Source: Anaerolineae bacterium
Lineage (GTDB): Bacteria; Chloroflexota; Anaerolineae; 4572-78; J111
NCBI GenBank assembly: GCA_020433835.1
Contig: JAGRBY010000135.1
Span: 1-13,680, forward strand
Direction of reading: 5' to 3'
Length of the DNA stretch: 13,680 nucleotides
Numbering within the stretch: the stretch's first letter is position 1; each line of letters begins with the position of its first letter. Made by a program: the position numbers and the translations under genes. Of the stretch, positions 1 through 7,851 are shown in pieces. A model generated the notes under the pieces. It was not told the origin of the DNA and did not search any database. It saw only the letters and a list, made by a program, of their open reading frames with translations.

Positions 1-429
1 ATGGTTGGGGGTAAGCCCAATCAGATAGATGAACGTAAAGCCCAGGTTCATGAAAAAGGCTTAGAAGACTACATTACGTTTGTGGGGGCCGTTACTCCAG
101 CCCAAACATTGGCCTATTTGGAAATGGCTCATATGCTGGTATCTCCCCGCACCGAAGGCTTATCAGTGCCTCTCAAAATATACACCTATCTTTGTTCAGG
201 AAAGCCGATAGTTGCTACCAAATTGTTAGCGCATACGCAAATATTAAATGACAGCAATTCTATGTTAGTGGAACCTGAGCCGGAGGCCTTCGCAGAAGGC
301 ATAATAAAACTCATTCATAATCCTGAACTGGGCCGAAGTCTGGGAATGGAAGGTCAAGTTATCGCCAAAAAGAAATATAGCCCAGAAAATTACTTTAATC
401 GCTTAAAACAAGTTTATCAAGCTTTGTAA
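1..429 (+). CDS. Glycosyltransferase family 4 (group 1), C-terminal fragment
   Basis: The 142 visible residues are the C-terminal nucleotide-sugar-binding half of a GT-B fold, retaining glycosyltransferase. The segment SPRTEGLSVPLKIYTYL (residues 48-64), followed by SGKPIVAT (66-73), matches the donor-binding signature of GT4 enzymes, in the variant where a PLKIYxYL stretch replaces the second Glu of the classic EX7E motif. Full-length family members are about 350-420 residues, so the acceptor-binding N-terminal half should lie before the window. The ATG at base 1 is probably an internal Met, not the true start. The enzyme would transfer a sugar to a lipid-linked or polysaccharide acceptor at the cytoplasmic face of the membrane. 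A gap of about 100 nt separates it from the next gene, so it may or may not share that transcript. The family call is firm; the sugar specificity cannot be read. Confidence 0.85.
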   Translation: MVGGKPNQIDERKAQVHEKGLEDYITFVGAVTPAQTLAYLEMAHMLVSPRTEGLSVPLKIYTYLCSGKPIVATKLLAHTQILNDSNSMLVEPEPEAFAEGIIKLIHNPELGRSLGMEGQVIAKKKYSPENYFNRLKQVYQAL

Positions 430-454
430 TAGCCCGTTTTTACCCTACAGTTTC

Positions 455-469
455 AAGTAAACTTTACTT
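455..469. repeat. 15-bp A/T-rich palindrome between glycosyltransferase and asnB-like gene
   Basis: Two 7-bp arms, AAGTAAA and TTTACTT, are perfect reverse complements around a single central C. A one-base loop makes a strong RNA hairpin unlikely and no T tract follows, so a dyad operator for a dimeric regulator fits better than a terminator. It lies about 60 bp upstream of the amidotransferase start, where a promoter for the operon could be. The function is a guess. Confidence 0.3.
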
Positions 470-530
470 AACGTATCGTCAACTCATTACAAAACTATCG
501 AAGTCAATCTCCTGAAGGGATTACGAAAAC

Positions 531-2444
531 ATGTGTGGTATTTGTGGTTACATCTCATTAGACACCGATAACGCAGTGAGCGAATCTGTCCTTAAACATA
601 TGTGCCGGACAATGCGCCATCGCGGGCCGGATGATGAAGGCTACTATGTTGATGCCAACGCCGGCATTGGAATGCGCCGATTAAGCATTATCGACTTATC
701 AACTGGGCATCAGCCTATTACCAATGAAGATGGTTCGCTTTGGATCGTTTTCAACGGCGAAATCTACAACTACCGAGAGATACGTAATCGCCTTGAAAGC
801 AAAGGGCACCGCTTTTCAACCCAAACCGATACCGAAGTTATTGTTCACGCATACGAAGAGTATGGCGAAGAGTGTGTAACGCATCTTAATGGCATGTTCG
901 GGTTTGCCATCTGGGACAAAAATCGCCAGCGTTTGTTCTTAGCCCGAGATCGGTTAGGCATTAAACCGATGTACTATTGGGTTTCTGGAGATCGATTGTA
1001 CTTTGGTTCTGAACTTAAAGCAGTCATCGCCCATCCTGACGTGCCCAGAGAGCTGAACCCAATTGCGCTCAACCACTTCTTAACCTTAGAGTATATTCCT
1101 GCTCCGTGGACGATCTTAAAAGACGTAAAAAAACTACCGGCCGGTCACACCTTAACTTTCCAAAAAGGCAAGTGTGACATAAAACAGTATTGGGACATTG
1201 GCTATCAACAAATGCCAAAAACCGATGAAGAATGCATCGAGGCTTTAACCGCTTTAATTAAAGATGCCGTTAATTTGCGGTTAGTGAGCGATGTTCCCCT
1301 GGGTGCATTTTTAAGCGGCGGTATTGACTCAAGCACCATTGTCTCATTTATGAGCGAATTGATGTCGGAACCGGTAAAAACCTTTTCCATAGGCTTTGGC
1401 GATAGAACATACAACGAGCTGCCTTATGCCCGGGCTGTAGCCGCCCATTTTGGCACCGATCATTATGAAGAATTTTTAGAGCCCGATATCTTACCAATGG
1501 TCGAACGTCTGGTAGGCCATCTGGATGAACCGTTCGGCGATTTCTCCATCTTCCCCACGTATCTGGTATCAGAAGTAGCCCGCCGGCACGTTACCGTAGT
1601 TCTTTCCGGAGACGGCGGTGATGAACTGTTTGGCGGCTATGATACATACATAGCCCAAAGTTATGCGGATCGCTACTATCAATATCTACCACGTCCCATT
1701 CGCCAAGGTGTTTTGCCTGCCCTTCTCGATAAACTACCGCCTCAACCGGCCAAAAAAGGGCTAATTAACAAAGCCAAACGCTTTGTAGAAGGTGGCGCGC
1801 TGTCCCCATCATTACAGCACACCCGCTGGATGACCTTCATGAATGATAAAGACAAAAATCAGCTTTACAATTCTGATTTTCGTCTGGCAATGAACGGCAA
1901 TACGCCCGCTGCACTTATTGAAAACTACTTTAGCCGCGTCAACCATCTCGATCCGCTAGCTCAACAACAATATGTCGATGTCAAAACCTATTTGGTCGAT
2001 GACATTCTTACCAAAGTTGATCGGATGAGTATGGCCCCCTCCATAGAAGCGCGAGTACCGCTACTTGACCATCGTATTGTGGAGTTTGCCTTAAATCTAC
2101 CGCCGCATTTGAAGATGAATTCGGGGCGAACAAAAGTTATCTTACGCAAAATTGTTGAAAATCGGCTGCCCGATGTTATCTTAAACAAACCCAAAGAAGG
2201 CTTCAGCATCCCCATAAAACACTGGCTCGGAGGTCCATTACATCCTTTAATGATGGATTTACTGTCACCGGATACTGTAAAACAACGCAATTATTTTCAG
2301 CCTCAGTGTGTGGCCGGCTGGATTGATGAACATCTAAACGGCAAAGCCAACCATAGTCATCGCCTCTGGGCATTGATGGTGTTTGAGTTGTGGCATCGCC
2401 AAGTACTTGATAATGTAAATGTTGCAGAAAAAGAGAGTGTTTAA
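531..2444 (+). CDS. asnB: Asparagine synthetase (glutamine-hydrolysing)-like amidotransferase, AsnB type
   Basis: This is a complete two-domain class II glutamine amidotransferase of 637 residues, the usual length for bacterial AsnB-like proteins. The N-terminal glutaminase starts MCGICGY, so Cys2 becomes the catalytic N-terminal nucleophile after Met removal. The glutaminase motifs RGPDDEG (31-37) and FNGEIYN (74-80) follow. The synthetase domain carries the PP-loop SGGIDSS (262-268) for ATP pyrophosphate binding and the motif SGDGGDELFGGY (359-370). Ammonia released from glutamine would be used to amidate an adenylated carboxylate: aspartate in true AsnB, or a uronic acid or other carboxylate in surface-polysaccharide paralogues. 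Placement inside a glycan-type cluster favours the latter, but the sequence alone cannot decide. A purine-rich GAAGGGA (514-520) lies 10 nt before the ATG. It appears to be the first gene of the tight operon. Confidence 0.95.
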   Translation: MCGICGYISLDTDNAVSESVLKHMCRTMRHRGPDDEGYYVDANAGIGMRRLSIIDLSTGHQPITNEDGSLWIVFNGEIYNYREIRNRLESKGHRFSTQTDTEVIVHAYEEYGEECVTHLNGMFGFAIWDKNRQRLFLARDRLGIKPMYYWVSGDRLYFGSELKAVIAHPDVPRELNPIALNHFLTLEYIPAPWTILKDVKKLPAGHTLTFQKGKCDIKQYWDIGYQQMPKTDEECIEALTALIKDAVNLRLVSDVPLGAFLSGGIDSSTIVSFMSELMSEPVKTFSIGFGDRTYNELPYARAVAAHFGTDHYEEFLEPDILPMVERLVGHLDEPFGDFSIFPTYLVSEVARRHVTVVLSGDGGDELFGGYDTYIAQSYADRYYQYLPRPIRQGVLPALLDKLPPQPAKKGLINKAKRFVEGGALSPSLQHTRWMTFMNDKDKNQLYNSDFRLAMNGNTPAALIENYFSRVNHLDPLAQQQYVDVKTYLVDDILTKVDRMSMAPSIEARVPLLDHRIVEFALNLPPHLKMNSGRTKVILRKIVENRLPDVILNKPKEGFSIPIKHWLGGPLHPLMMDLLSPDTVKQRNYFQPQCVAGWIDEHLNGKANHSHRLWALMVFELWHRQVLDNVNVAEKESV

Positions 2445-2447
2445 TCT

Positions 2448-3260
2448 ATGAATTCTTTACTTACAGCAAGTCAATTGTCTCCTGTTGAACAAAAAAACAA
2501 CCAGTTACTCCTTGAAAAAATACGGCTTTACTGGAACGAGCATATTCACGATTTGGAAATTGCTACCCAACCCATTGGCTCAGCCGGCTTCTTCAAAGAG
2601 CTTGATGCCTATCGATTCGACAAATTGCGCTACCTGCCTAAGGTAGTTGATTTTGCCGGCTACAAAAACCAAAATCTTCTCGAAGTAGGCTGCGGCGTTG
2701 GTATCGATCTGGTTCGATTTGCCGAAGGCGGCGCCAAAGTTACCGGCGTCGATTTAGCCGAAGTCTCGGTCGAGCTGGCCAAGAAAAACTTTGAGCAAAA
2801 TCAATTACCCGCCAACTTACTGGTTATGAGTGGCGAAAGCCTCCAGTTCAAAGACAACAGCTTTGATGTGGTCTATGCCCATGGCGTTTTGCAGTATACG
2901 GCCAACGCTCAGCAAATGGTCAACGAACTCCACCGCGTGCTCAAGCCGGGCGGTCAGGCCATTATGATGGTCTACAACAGAATCTCTTGGCTCAACGGTC
3001 TCTCTAAACTGATGAAGGTTGATCTTGAACATGAAGACGCTCCTGTTTTGAGAAAATACTCAATTAGCGAGTTCAAAGGTCTGCTTAAACCGTTCAGCCA
3101 GGTTGATATTGTACCGGAACGTTTCCCGGTACCAACCAAATTACATCACGGCTTGAAGGCAACGTTATATAATAAGGTATTTGTAGGCACCTTTCAAGCG
3201 CTGCCGAAATCGGTAGTCCGGCCCCTCGGTTGGCACATTATGGCTTTTGCTCGCAAATAG
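2448..3260 (+). CDS. Class I SAM-dependent methyltransferase (Methyltransf_11/25 type)
   Basis: This 270-residue protein has a Rossmann-like SAM-binding core. Motif I is LLEVGCGVGIDLVRFA (77-92), with the ribose-contacting acidic residue in GVDLAE (D102). Motif II lies around SFDVVYAHGVLQY (138-150), and LKPGG (165-169) precedes the next strand, as in Methyltransf_11-like enzymes. The N-terminal 70 residues include a WNEHIHD segment seen in small-molecule and sugar methyltransferases. The C-terminal 80 residues are family-variable and probably form the acceptor cap. No membrane segment is seen, so it is cytoplasmic. It begins 3 nt after the amidotransferase stop, with AGAGAG at the end of that gene as ribosome binding site, so the two are probably translationally coupled. 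The likely job is O- or N-methylation of a sugar, lipid or small precursor made by this operon; the substrate is unknown. Confidence 0.9.
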   Translation: MNSLLTASQLSPVEQKNNQLLLEKIRLYWNEHIHDLEIATQPIGSAGFFKELDAYRFDKLRYLPKVVDFAGYKNQNLLEVGCGVGIDLVRFAEGGAKVTGVDLAEVSVELAKKNFEQNQLPANLLVMSGESLQFKDNSFDVVYAHGVLQYTANAQQMVNELHRVLKPGGQAIMMVYNRISWLNGLSKLMKVDLEHEDAPVLRKYSISEFKGLLKPFSQVDIVPERFPVPTKLHHGLKATLYNKVFVGTFQALPKSVVRPLGWHIMAFARK

Positions 3261-3277
3261 TCAGTCTGTGACGCATT

Positions 3278-4981
3278 ATGGAACGAAATGTAAATCAACT
3301 TACTGAAAAAGAATATGACGTGTTGGTGGTTGGCGGCGGCATCTATGGTGCAACTGTAGCCTGGGATGCCGCTCTGCGGGGTCTATCGGTGGCACTCATC
3401 GAGAAAAATGACTTTGCCAACGCAACTTCCTCCAACAGCTTAAAAACTGTCCACGGTGGGCTGCGTTACCTGCAAGATGCCGACATTGCTCTGGTACGCA
3501 TGATGATTCACGAGCGCATGACGCTGATGCGGATAGCCCCGCATCTGGTTCACCCTCTGGGGTGCATTATGCCCACCTACAACAAGCTCATGAAGGCCAA
3601 GCCGGTTATGGCTGTCGCATTGGCCATCAACAATCTAATGTGCCTTGATCGTGGCTTGCCCGACCCCCAAAAACGTCTGCCTAAAGGGCATGTTGTTTCT
3701 AAGGAAGAATGCCTCAAAATTCTGCCGGGGCTGCGCAATGAAAAGCTCACCGGTGGAGCCATATGGCACGATGCGCAGATGTACAATTCAGAACGGTTGT
3801 GCCTCTCGTTTATCCTCTCGGCTGTGCAAAAAGGGGCTGTTGCTGCCAATTACGTAGAGGCTGTTGAGTTTTTGGGCAATCTCAAACGCGTTACCGGCGT
3901 CAAAGCTCGAGATCTGCTCACCGGCGACTCGTTCAAAATTCGAGCGAAGCTTGTTATCAACGCGGCCGGACCCTGGGTCAATAAGGTCATGGGCTTCCTC
4001 GAAGGCAACCGCACCAGCAAACCGGTGCAGTTATCCGTAGCGATGAACATGGTCACGCGCCAGTTCATTTCGGATTACGCGGCCGGTATACCCACCAAAC
4101 CGACAGAGCCGGGAAAGAAGTCTCAACTCTTGTTTGTAGCGCCATGGCGCGAATACTCAATTGTTGGTACGAAACACGTTCACTTTGAAGGCCCACCTGA
4201 GGAATATTGTGTCAGCGAAGAGGAGATTCAGGCTTTCATTCGTGAAATTAATGGCGCTTATCCAGATGCTGCTTTAAAGCGTGAGGACGTTTACTTTGTT
4301 CACTGGGGCTTTCTGCCGGCTGAGGATAACAGCATTAATCCTGATGCTGTAAAACTTATTCGAGAAGGCGAAGTTCGCGATCATCGGCAGTTTGATGATG
4401 TCGAAGGGCTTATCAGCGTGGTTGGTGTCAAGTATACCTCAGCCCGCTATGTTGCTAAACAAGCGGTTGATCTGGCGGTTGAAATGCTGCATAAGCAAGT
4501 TGCCCCCAGCAACACCCATCAGACTCCAATTTTTGGAGGACAAATTGCGCATTTCGATGCTTATGTGAACCAAGAAATTGTGCAACAATCGGCTACATTA
4601 CCGAAAGAAACTATTCGGCGTCTCATTCTCAACTACGGAACCGAATATTCTACCATCATGCGCTATTTCGATGACCTCCCCCACCTACAAGAGCCGCTAC
4701 CGGGTTCATCGGGTGTGCTGAAAGCCGAAGTGGTTTACGGCGTCCGCATGGAAATGGCGCAAAAACTATCAGACATCATCTTTCGGCGAACCGAACTCGG
4801 TTCGGCCCGATGGCCGGGCGAGGCCTGTCTCCAGAGTTGTGCCGAGATTATGGCACTGGAATTAGGCTGGGACGCCGCTCAGATCAAACAGGAAATAGAC
4901 GAAGTAAGAGCTATTTTCAACAAAAAAAATCCAGGTTATATTTCAGAAATTCATTATTCGGGAGTGGAGTATGTCTCCTAA
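3278..4981 (+). CDS. glpD: FAD-dependent glycerol-3-phosphate dehydrogenase (GlpD/GlpA family)
   Basis: This 567-residue flavoprotein has the dinucleotide-binding motif VVGGGIYGATVAWDA (17-31), the family signature SSNSLKTVHGGLRYL (51-65), and VINAAGPWV (226-234), which closes the FAD site. The last ~130 residues correspond to the DAO_C domain of aerobic GlpD. The family oxidises sn-glycerol-3-phosphate to dihydroxyacetone phosphate at the inner membrane face, passing electrons to quinone. The length fits GlpD (about 500-570). The next gene overlaps its last 11 nt, so it is firmly inside the operon. Its presence among glycan-decorating genes, with no glpK, glpF or glpR visible, is unusual. 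It could be a specialised paralogue acting on a glycerol-phosphate-containing intermediate or another alpha-hydroxy substrate. No obvious Shine-Dalgarno precedes the ATG, so the exact start is less certain than the product. Confidence 0.9.
   Translation: MERNVNQLTEKEYDVLVVGGGIYGATVAWDAALRGLSVALIEKNDFANATSSNSLKTVHGGLRYLQDADIALVRMMIHERMTLMRIAPHLVHPLGCIMPTYNKLMKAKPVMAVALAINNLMCLDRGLPDPQKRLPKGHVVSKEECLKILPGLRNEKLTGGAIWHDAQMYNSERLCLSFILSAVQKGAVAANYVEAVEFLGNLKRVTGVKARDLLTGDSFKIRAKLVINAAGPWVNKVMGFLEGNRTSKPVQLSVAMNMVTRQFISDYAAGIPTKPTEPGKKSQLLFVAPWREYSIVGTKHVHFEGPPEEYCVSEEEIQAFIREINGAYPDAALKREDVYFVHWGFLPAEDNSINPDAVKLIREGEVRDHRQFDDVEGLISVVGVKYTSARYVAKQAVDLAVEMLHKQVAPSNTHQTPIFGGQIAHFDAYVNQEIVQQSATLPKETIRRLILNYGTEYSTIMRYFDDLPHLQEPLPGSSGVLKAEVVYGVRMEMAQKLSDIIFRRTELGSARWPGEACLQSCAEIMALELGWDAAQIKQEIDEVRAIFNKKNPGYISEIHYSGVEYVS
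4961..4969 (+). promoter_or_regulatory. Ribosome binding site inside the end of the glpD-like gene, setting the overlapping start of the epimerase
   Basis: GGAGTGGAG ends just before the ATG at 4971, with the GGAG core 6 nt away. This supports the start that overlaps the preceding gene by 11 nt and indicates translational coupling. It is one of the few clear Shine-Dalgarno-like motifs in the window. Confidence 0.6.
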
Positions 4982-5957
4982 AATTTTAGTTACAGGCGGA
5001 ACAGGATTTACCGGAGGCCAACTTTGCAAAAAACTGGCCCAAGACGGCTACTCTGTTCGCGCTTTAGTCCGCGCGGGAAGCCGGAGCAGTGAGTTAGAAA
5101 AACTGGGCATAGAGCTGGTTACCGGCGATCTCCGTGACAAGCAGTCTCTTGCCAAAGCTACAGAAGGTGTTGATACCGTTTACCATATCGCCGCATTATT
5201 TCGCCCGGAAAACGTAACCCGGCAAGACATGTGGGATATTAACGTCGAAGGAACGCGTAACATTCTTGACGCTTCGATTGAAGCTGGCGTCAAACGCTTT
5301 GTCCATTGCAGCACCATTGGGGTACATGGTGATATAAAAGATCCGCCGGCCACCGAAGAAACACCGTACGGCCCCGGAGATTATTACCAAGAGTCTAAAA
5401 CGGAAGGCGAGATGGTGGCCTTGCAATACATGCGCGAAAAACGTCTGCCGATTGTTGTTTTTAGACCCGGCGGTATCTATGGTCCAGGCGATGTGCGCTT
5501 TCTCAAACTTTTTAAATCGATTAAAAACAAAAAGTTTGTCATGTTTGGGTCAGGCCAGGTGCTCTATCAACTTGTCCATATCCAGGATCTCGTAGAAGGT
5601 ATCATCTTATGTGGCACGAAAGAGGAAGCTGTAGGCAATATCTACATCCTAACCGGCGAAGAACCTATTACGCTCAACCATCTCGTTAGTGAAATTGCCA
5701 ATGTTGTTAATGTAGCGCCACCTAAGCTGCGTCTGCCTGTGGCACCGCTCTATTACGCCGGTTTTGCATGCGAAATTCTATGCAAGCCGCTTGGTATTAA
5801 TCCGCCGATTTATCGCCGCCGGGTTGATTTTTTCAAAAAGGATCGGGCCTTTTCAATTAAGAAAGCCAAATCAGAATTGGGTTTTCAACCTAAAGTTGAT
5901 CTGGAAACGGGCTTAAAGAATACCGCAAATTGGTATGCACAACAGGGATTACTCTAA
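4971..5957 (+). CDS. NAD(P)-dependent epimerase/dehydratase, extended SDR family
   Basis: This 328-residue extended short-chain dehydrogenase/reductase has the N-terminal nucleotide-binding motif GGTGFTGG (9-16), an acidic residue after the second strand region, and a catalytic set made of Ser/Thr in HCSTIG (112-117) and Y139xxxK143 in YYQESK. RPGGIYGPGD (165-174) is the typical substrate-side motif. The family includes UDP-glucose 4-epimerases, dTDP-sugar dehydratases/reductases and dihydroflavonol-reductase-like enzymes; the sequence style is closest to the broad NAD-dependent epimerase/dehydratase group. It is cytoplasmic and probably makes or alters a nucleotide-activated sugar, or reduces a related carbonyl. 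It overlaps the glpD-like gene and is followed 23 nt later by an acyltransferase. The exact reaction cannot be assigned. Confidence 0.88.
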   Translation: MSPKILVTGGTGFTGGQLCKKLAQDGYSVRALVRAGSRSSELEKLGIELVTGDLRDKQSLAKATEGVDTVYHIAALFRPENVTRQDMWDINVEGTRNILDASIEAGVKRFVHCSTIGVHGDIKDPPATEETPYGPGDYYQESKTEGEMVALQYMREKRLPIVVFRPGGIYGPGDVRFLKLFKSIKNKKFVMFGSGQVLYQLVHIQDLVEGIILCGTKEEAVGNIYILTGEEPITLNHLVSEIANVVNVAPPKLRLPVAPLYYAGFACEILCKPLGINPPIYRRRVDFFKKDRAFSIKKAKSELGFQPKVDLETGLKNTANWYAQQGLL

Positions 5958-5980
5958 ATTATCATACCGTAAGGCAGATT

Positions 5981-6751
5981 ATGATTCAACAGATTGGTAA
6001 TGAGGCTTCAATTCAGAAAAAAGATCTAAAAGTCCGGAAAGCTCTGGCCGACTCAAACAAATCTACCATCGCAAAATATCAGGATTTTGTTGTTGGTCGA
6101 GGCGGCTGGGCCAGCCTAATCAAGTATGAGCTGATTATTACGTTATGCAGTTGGCTGCCCGGAGCATTAGGTTTACTTTTACGCAGCAAACTCTATCCAT
6201 TATTGCTTGGAAAAGTAGGCAGAAACGTTATCTTTGGCACGAATGTTATGTTTCGCCATCCTCATAAAATTTTTATTGGCGATAATGTCGTTATTGATGA
6301 TAACTGTTTTATTGATGCCAAAGGCGTGCGTAACAAAGGTATCTTTATCGGCAATGACGTATTTCTGGGTCGAAACGGAATCCTAAGCTGTAAAGATGGT
6401 GATATCCATTTAGAAGACGGCGTAAATATTGGCTTTAACTGTGAGATATTCTCTTCAAACAAAGTCATTTTGCGCAAAAATGCATTAGTCGCTGCTTACT
6501 GCTACTTTGTCGGCGGCGGTAATTACGATCTTGGTCGAACAGATATTTCCTTTGCCGAACAAGAGGGGCTTGACTCTAAAGGGGGCATTGATATTGGTGC
6601 AAATAGCTGGATTGCCGCCAGTACCACGGTTCTCGATGGCGTTACCATTGGGCAAGCTTCAGTTGTTGGCGCCGGTGCAGTTGTACGCGATTCGATACCG
6701 GATAACAGTATTGCGGTCGGCGTTCCGGCTCGCATCGTAAAAGCACGCTAA
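5981..6751 (+). CDS. Acyltransferase with left-handed beta-helix (hexapeptide repeat) fold
   Basis: The predicted protein has 256 residues. Residues ~76-256 consist of hexapeptide-repeat turns ([LIV]-G-x4), clearest in IDIGANSW (203-210), TVLDGVTIG (216-224) and VVGAGAVV (228-235), and end in the hallmark AVGVPARIVK (245-254). This is the WcaF/NodL/CysE-like O-acyltransferase superfamily, which transfers acetyl or other acyl groups from CoA to sugars. The N-terminal 75 residues form a less conserved helical segment containing a hydrophobic stretch (51-68), perhaps a membrane-contact region. The ATG at 5981 is preferred, with AAGG at 5971-5974 as a plausible ribosome binding site. An in-frame upstream start at 5930 would overlap the epimerase by 28 nt and add 17 residues unlike the family. 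The likely role is acylation of a sugar in the product of this operon. Confidence 0.88.
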   Translation: MIQQIGNEASIQKKDLKVRKALADSNKSTIAKYQDFVVGRGGWASLIKYELIITLCSWLPGALGLLLRSKLYPLLLGKVGRNVIFGTNVMFRHPHKIFIGDNVVIDDNCFIDAKGVRNKGIFIGNDVFLGRNGILSCKDGDIHLEDGVNIGFNCEIFSSNKVILRKNALVAAYCYFVGGGNYDLGRTDISFAEQEGLDSKGGIDIGANSWIAASTTVLDGVTIGQASVVGAGAVVRDSIPDNSIAVGVPARIVKAR

Positions 6752-6752
6752 G

Positions 6753-7838
6753 ATGAAAACCGATTTCACCATGCTCAGATCGATGAAACTCAAACAGTAC
6801 TCTGTCTCGCCTCGCCAACGTACTATCGTAACTATTGTCCTGGCCATTATCTTATTGACGCTGCTGCCGGCCGTCTTTATTGGACCATCCGCATCGGCCG
6901 AGATTCCTTCCGGACTACGTTACTGGGCATTTGATGTACGTTTAGCCACCGCAATACCGCTTAAATCGCTCAATTCGTTAATTAGCGGTAACCCCCTAGA
7001 CAAACGCGTTTACTTTGATATATACGGTGAAAACGTTAGTTTTCAAAGTGACGGATTAACCATAAAAGGGTACTTATACCGAGAGCCAGCCGATCAGCCG
7101 CAACCGGCTATTGTACTGCTTCACGGCTCAAGTCCCTTTGGAAAACGGCTAGGGCTGTACCGTCTTTTAGGTGAAATGTTATCACATCAAGGGTATGTTG
7201 TTCTTAGTATCGATCAACGCGGCTACTGGGCTTCAGATAATCCTAAGAATCTGGATGATCCTGAAGATCTTGATTTTGCCGGCGATGTTTCCAGTGCAGT
7301 CGATTATTTACTGACCCAGCCTGGGATTGATCCGGAGCGCCTTTACGTTGTCGGCCACAGTTTCGGTGGTGATGTGGCCCTAACAGCAGGGATTCAAGAT
7401 GCACGCTTAAAGAAAATTGTGGCAATTGCCCCCGGTCGACGTTTTACTGAACGGGGTGGTGACCCTAACTCTCCTGAATTTGATTACTTCAAACATCGCG
7501 ATCAACGCTATATGTGGCTGTGGGAATCTATTCCCACCGATGTTTACCTTGAATCACGGGCAAAGCTACCGATAGAAAATCATGTGGACTACTTTTCATC
7601 CGCCGATCACAAACCCCTCTTCCTCATTGATGGTGGTCTGGAGAGTGCGGATGATCGAGAATTTCTGCAAACTATGGTCAACAACTTTACCGAACCAAAA
7701 CGCTATGTGACGCTTGAAAATGCAGATCATTACGCGAATATCGCCAATTTTGGGCCGGTGGTCATTTATGACAGCCGTGTGATACAACAGCTTGTTCAAG
7801 AAATTGACTTGTGGTTACAAGATAACGGAAAAGGGTAA
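6753..7838 (+). CDS. Exported or membrane-anchored alpha/beta hydrolase (peptidase S9/dienelactone hydrolase-like)
   Basis: The 361-residue protein has a basic N-terminus, a hydrophobic segment at 24-44, and SASA-E (46-50), a possible signal-peptidase I site. It is therefore secreted or anchored facing outward. The catalytic domain has the oxyanion segment LLHGSS (122-127), the nucleophile elbow GHSFGG (201-206, Ser203) and a probable catalytic histidine in ADHYAN (His326). The acid is likely one of D293, D300 or D301, after the strand LFLIDGG. The family cleaves esters or peptides, and a surface ester fits best beside an acyltransferase. The start lies 1 nt after the preceding stop. Other in-frame ATGs (6771, 6783) are possible because no strong ribosome binding site distinguishes them. 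The substrate is unknown. Confidence 0.85.
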   Translation: MKTDFTMLRSMKLKQYSVSPRQRTIVTIVLAIILLTLLPAVFIGPSASAEIPSGLRYWAFDVRLATAIPLKSLNSLISGNPLDKRVYFDIYGENVSFQSDGLTIKGYLYREPADQPQPAIVLLHGSSPFGKRLGLYRLLGEMLSHQGYVVLSIDQRGYWASDNPKNLDDPEDLDFAGDVSSAVDYLLTQPGIDPERLYVVGHSFGGDVALTAGIQDARLKKIVAIAPGRRFTERGGDPNSPEFDYFKHRDQRYMWLWESIPTDVYLESRAKLPIENHVDYFSSADHKPLFLIDGGLESADDREFLQTMVNNFTEPKRYVTLENADHYANIANFGPVVIYDSRVIQQLVQEIDLWLQDNGKG

Positions 7839-7851
7839 CAGGGCAGCACTC

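Noticed and set aside
5930..5980. Upstream in-frame start for the acyltransferase
   Set aside because: It would overlap the epimerase by 28 nt and add residues without family similarity; the ATG at 5981 has an AAGG nearby.
7792..7851. TTG start extending the flippase-like protein into the hydrolase gene
   Set aside because: The 20 extra residues only reflect the other frame of the hydrolase gene; the ATG at 7852 gives a normal family N-terminus.
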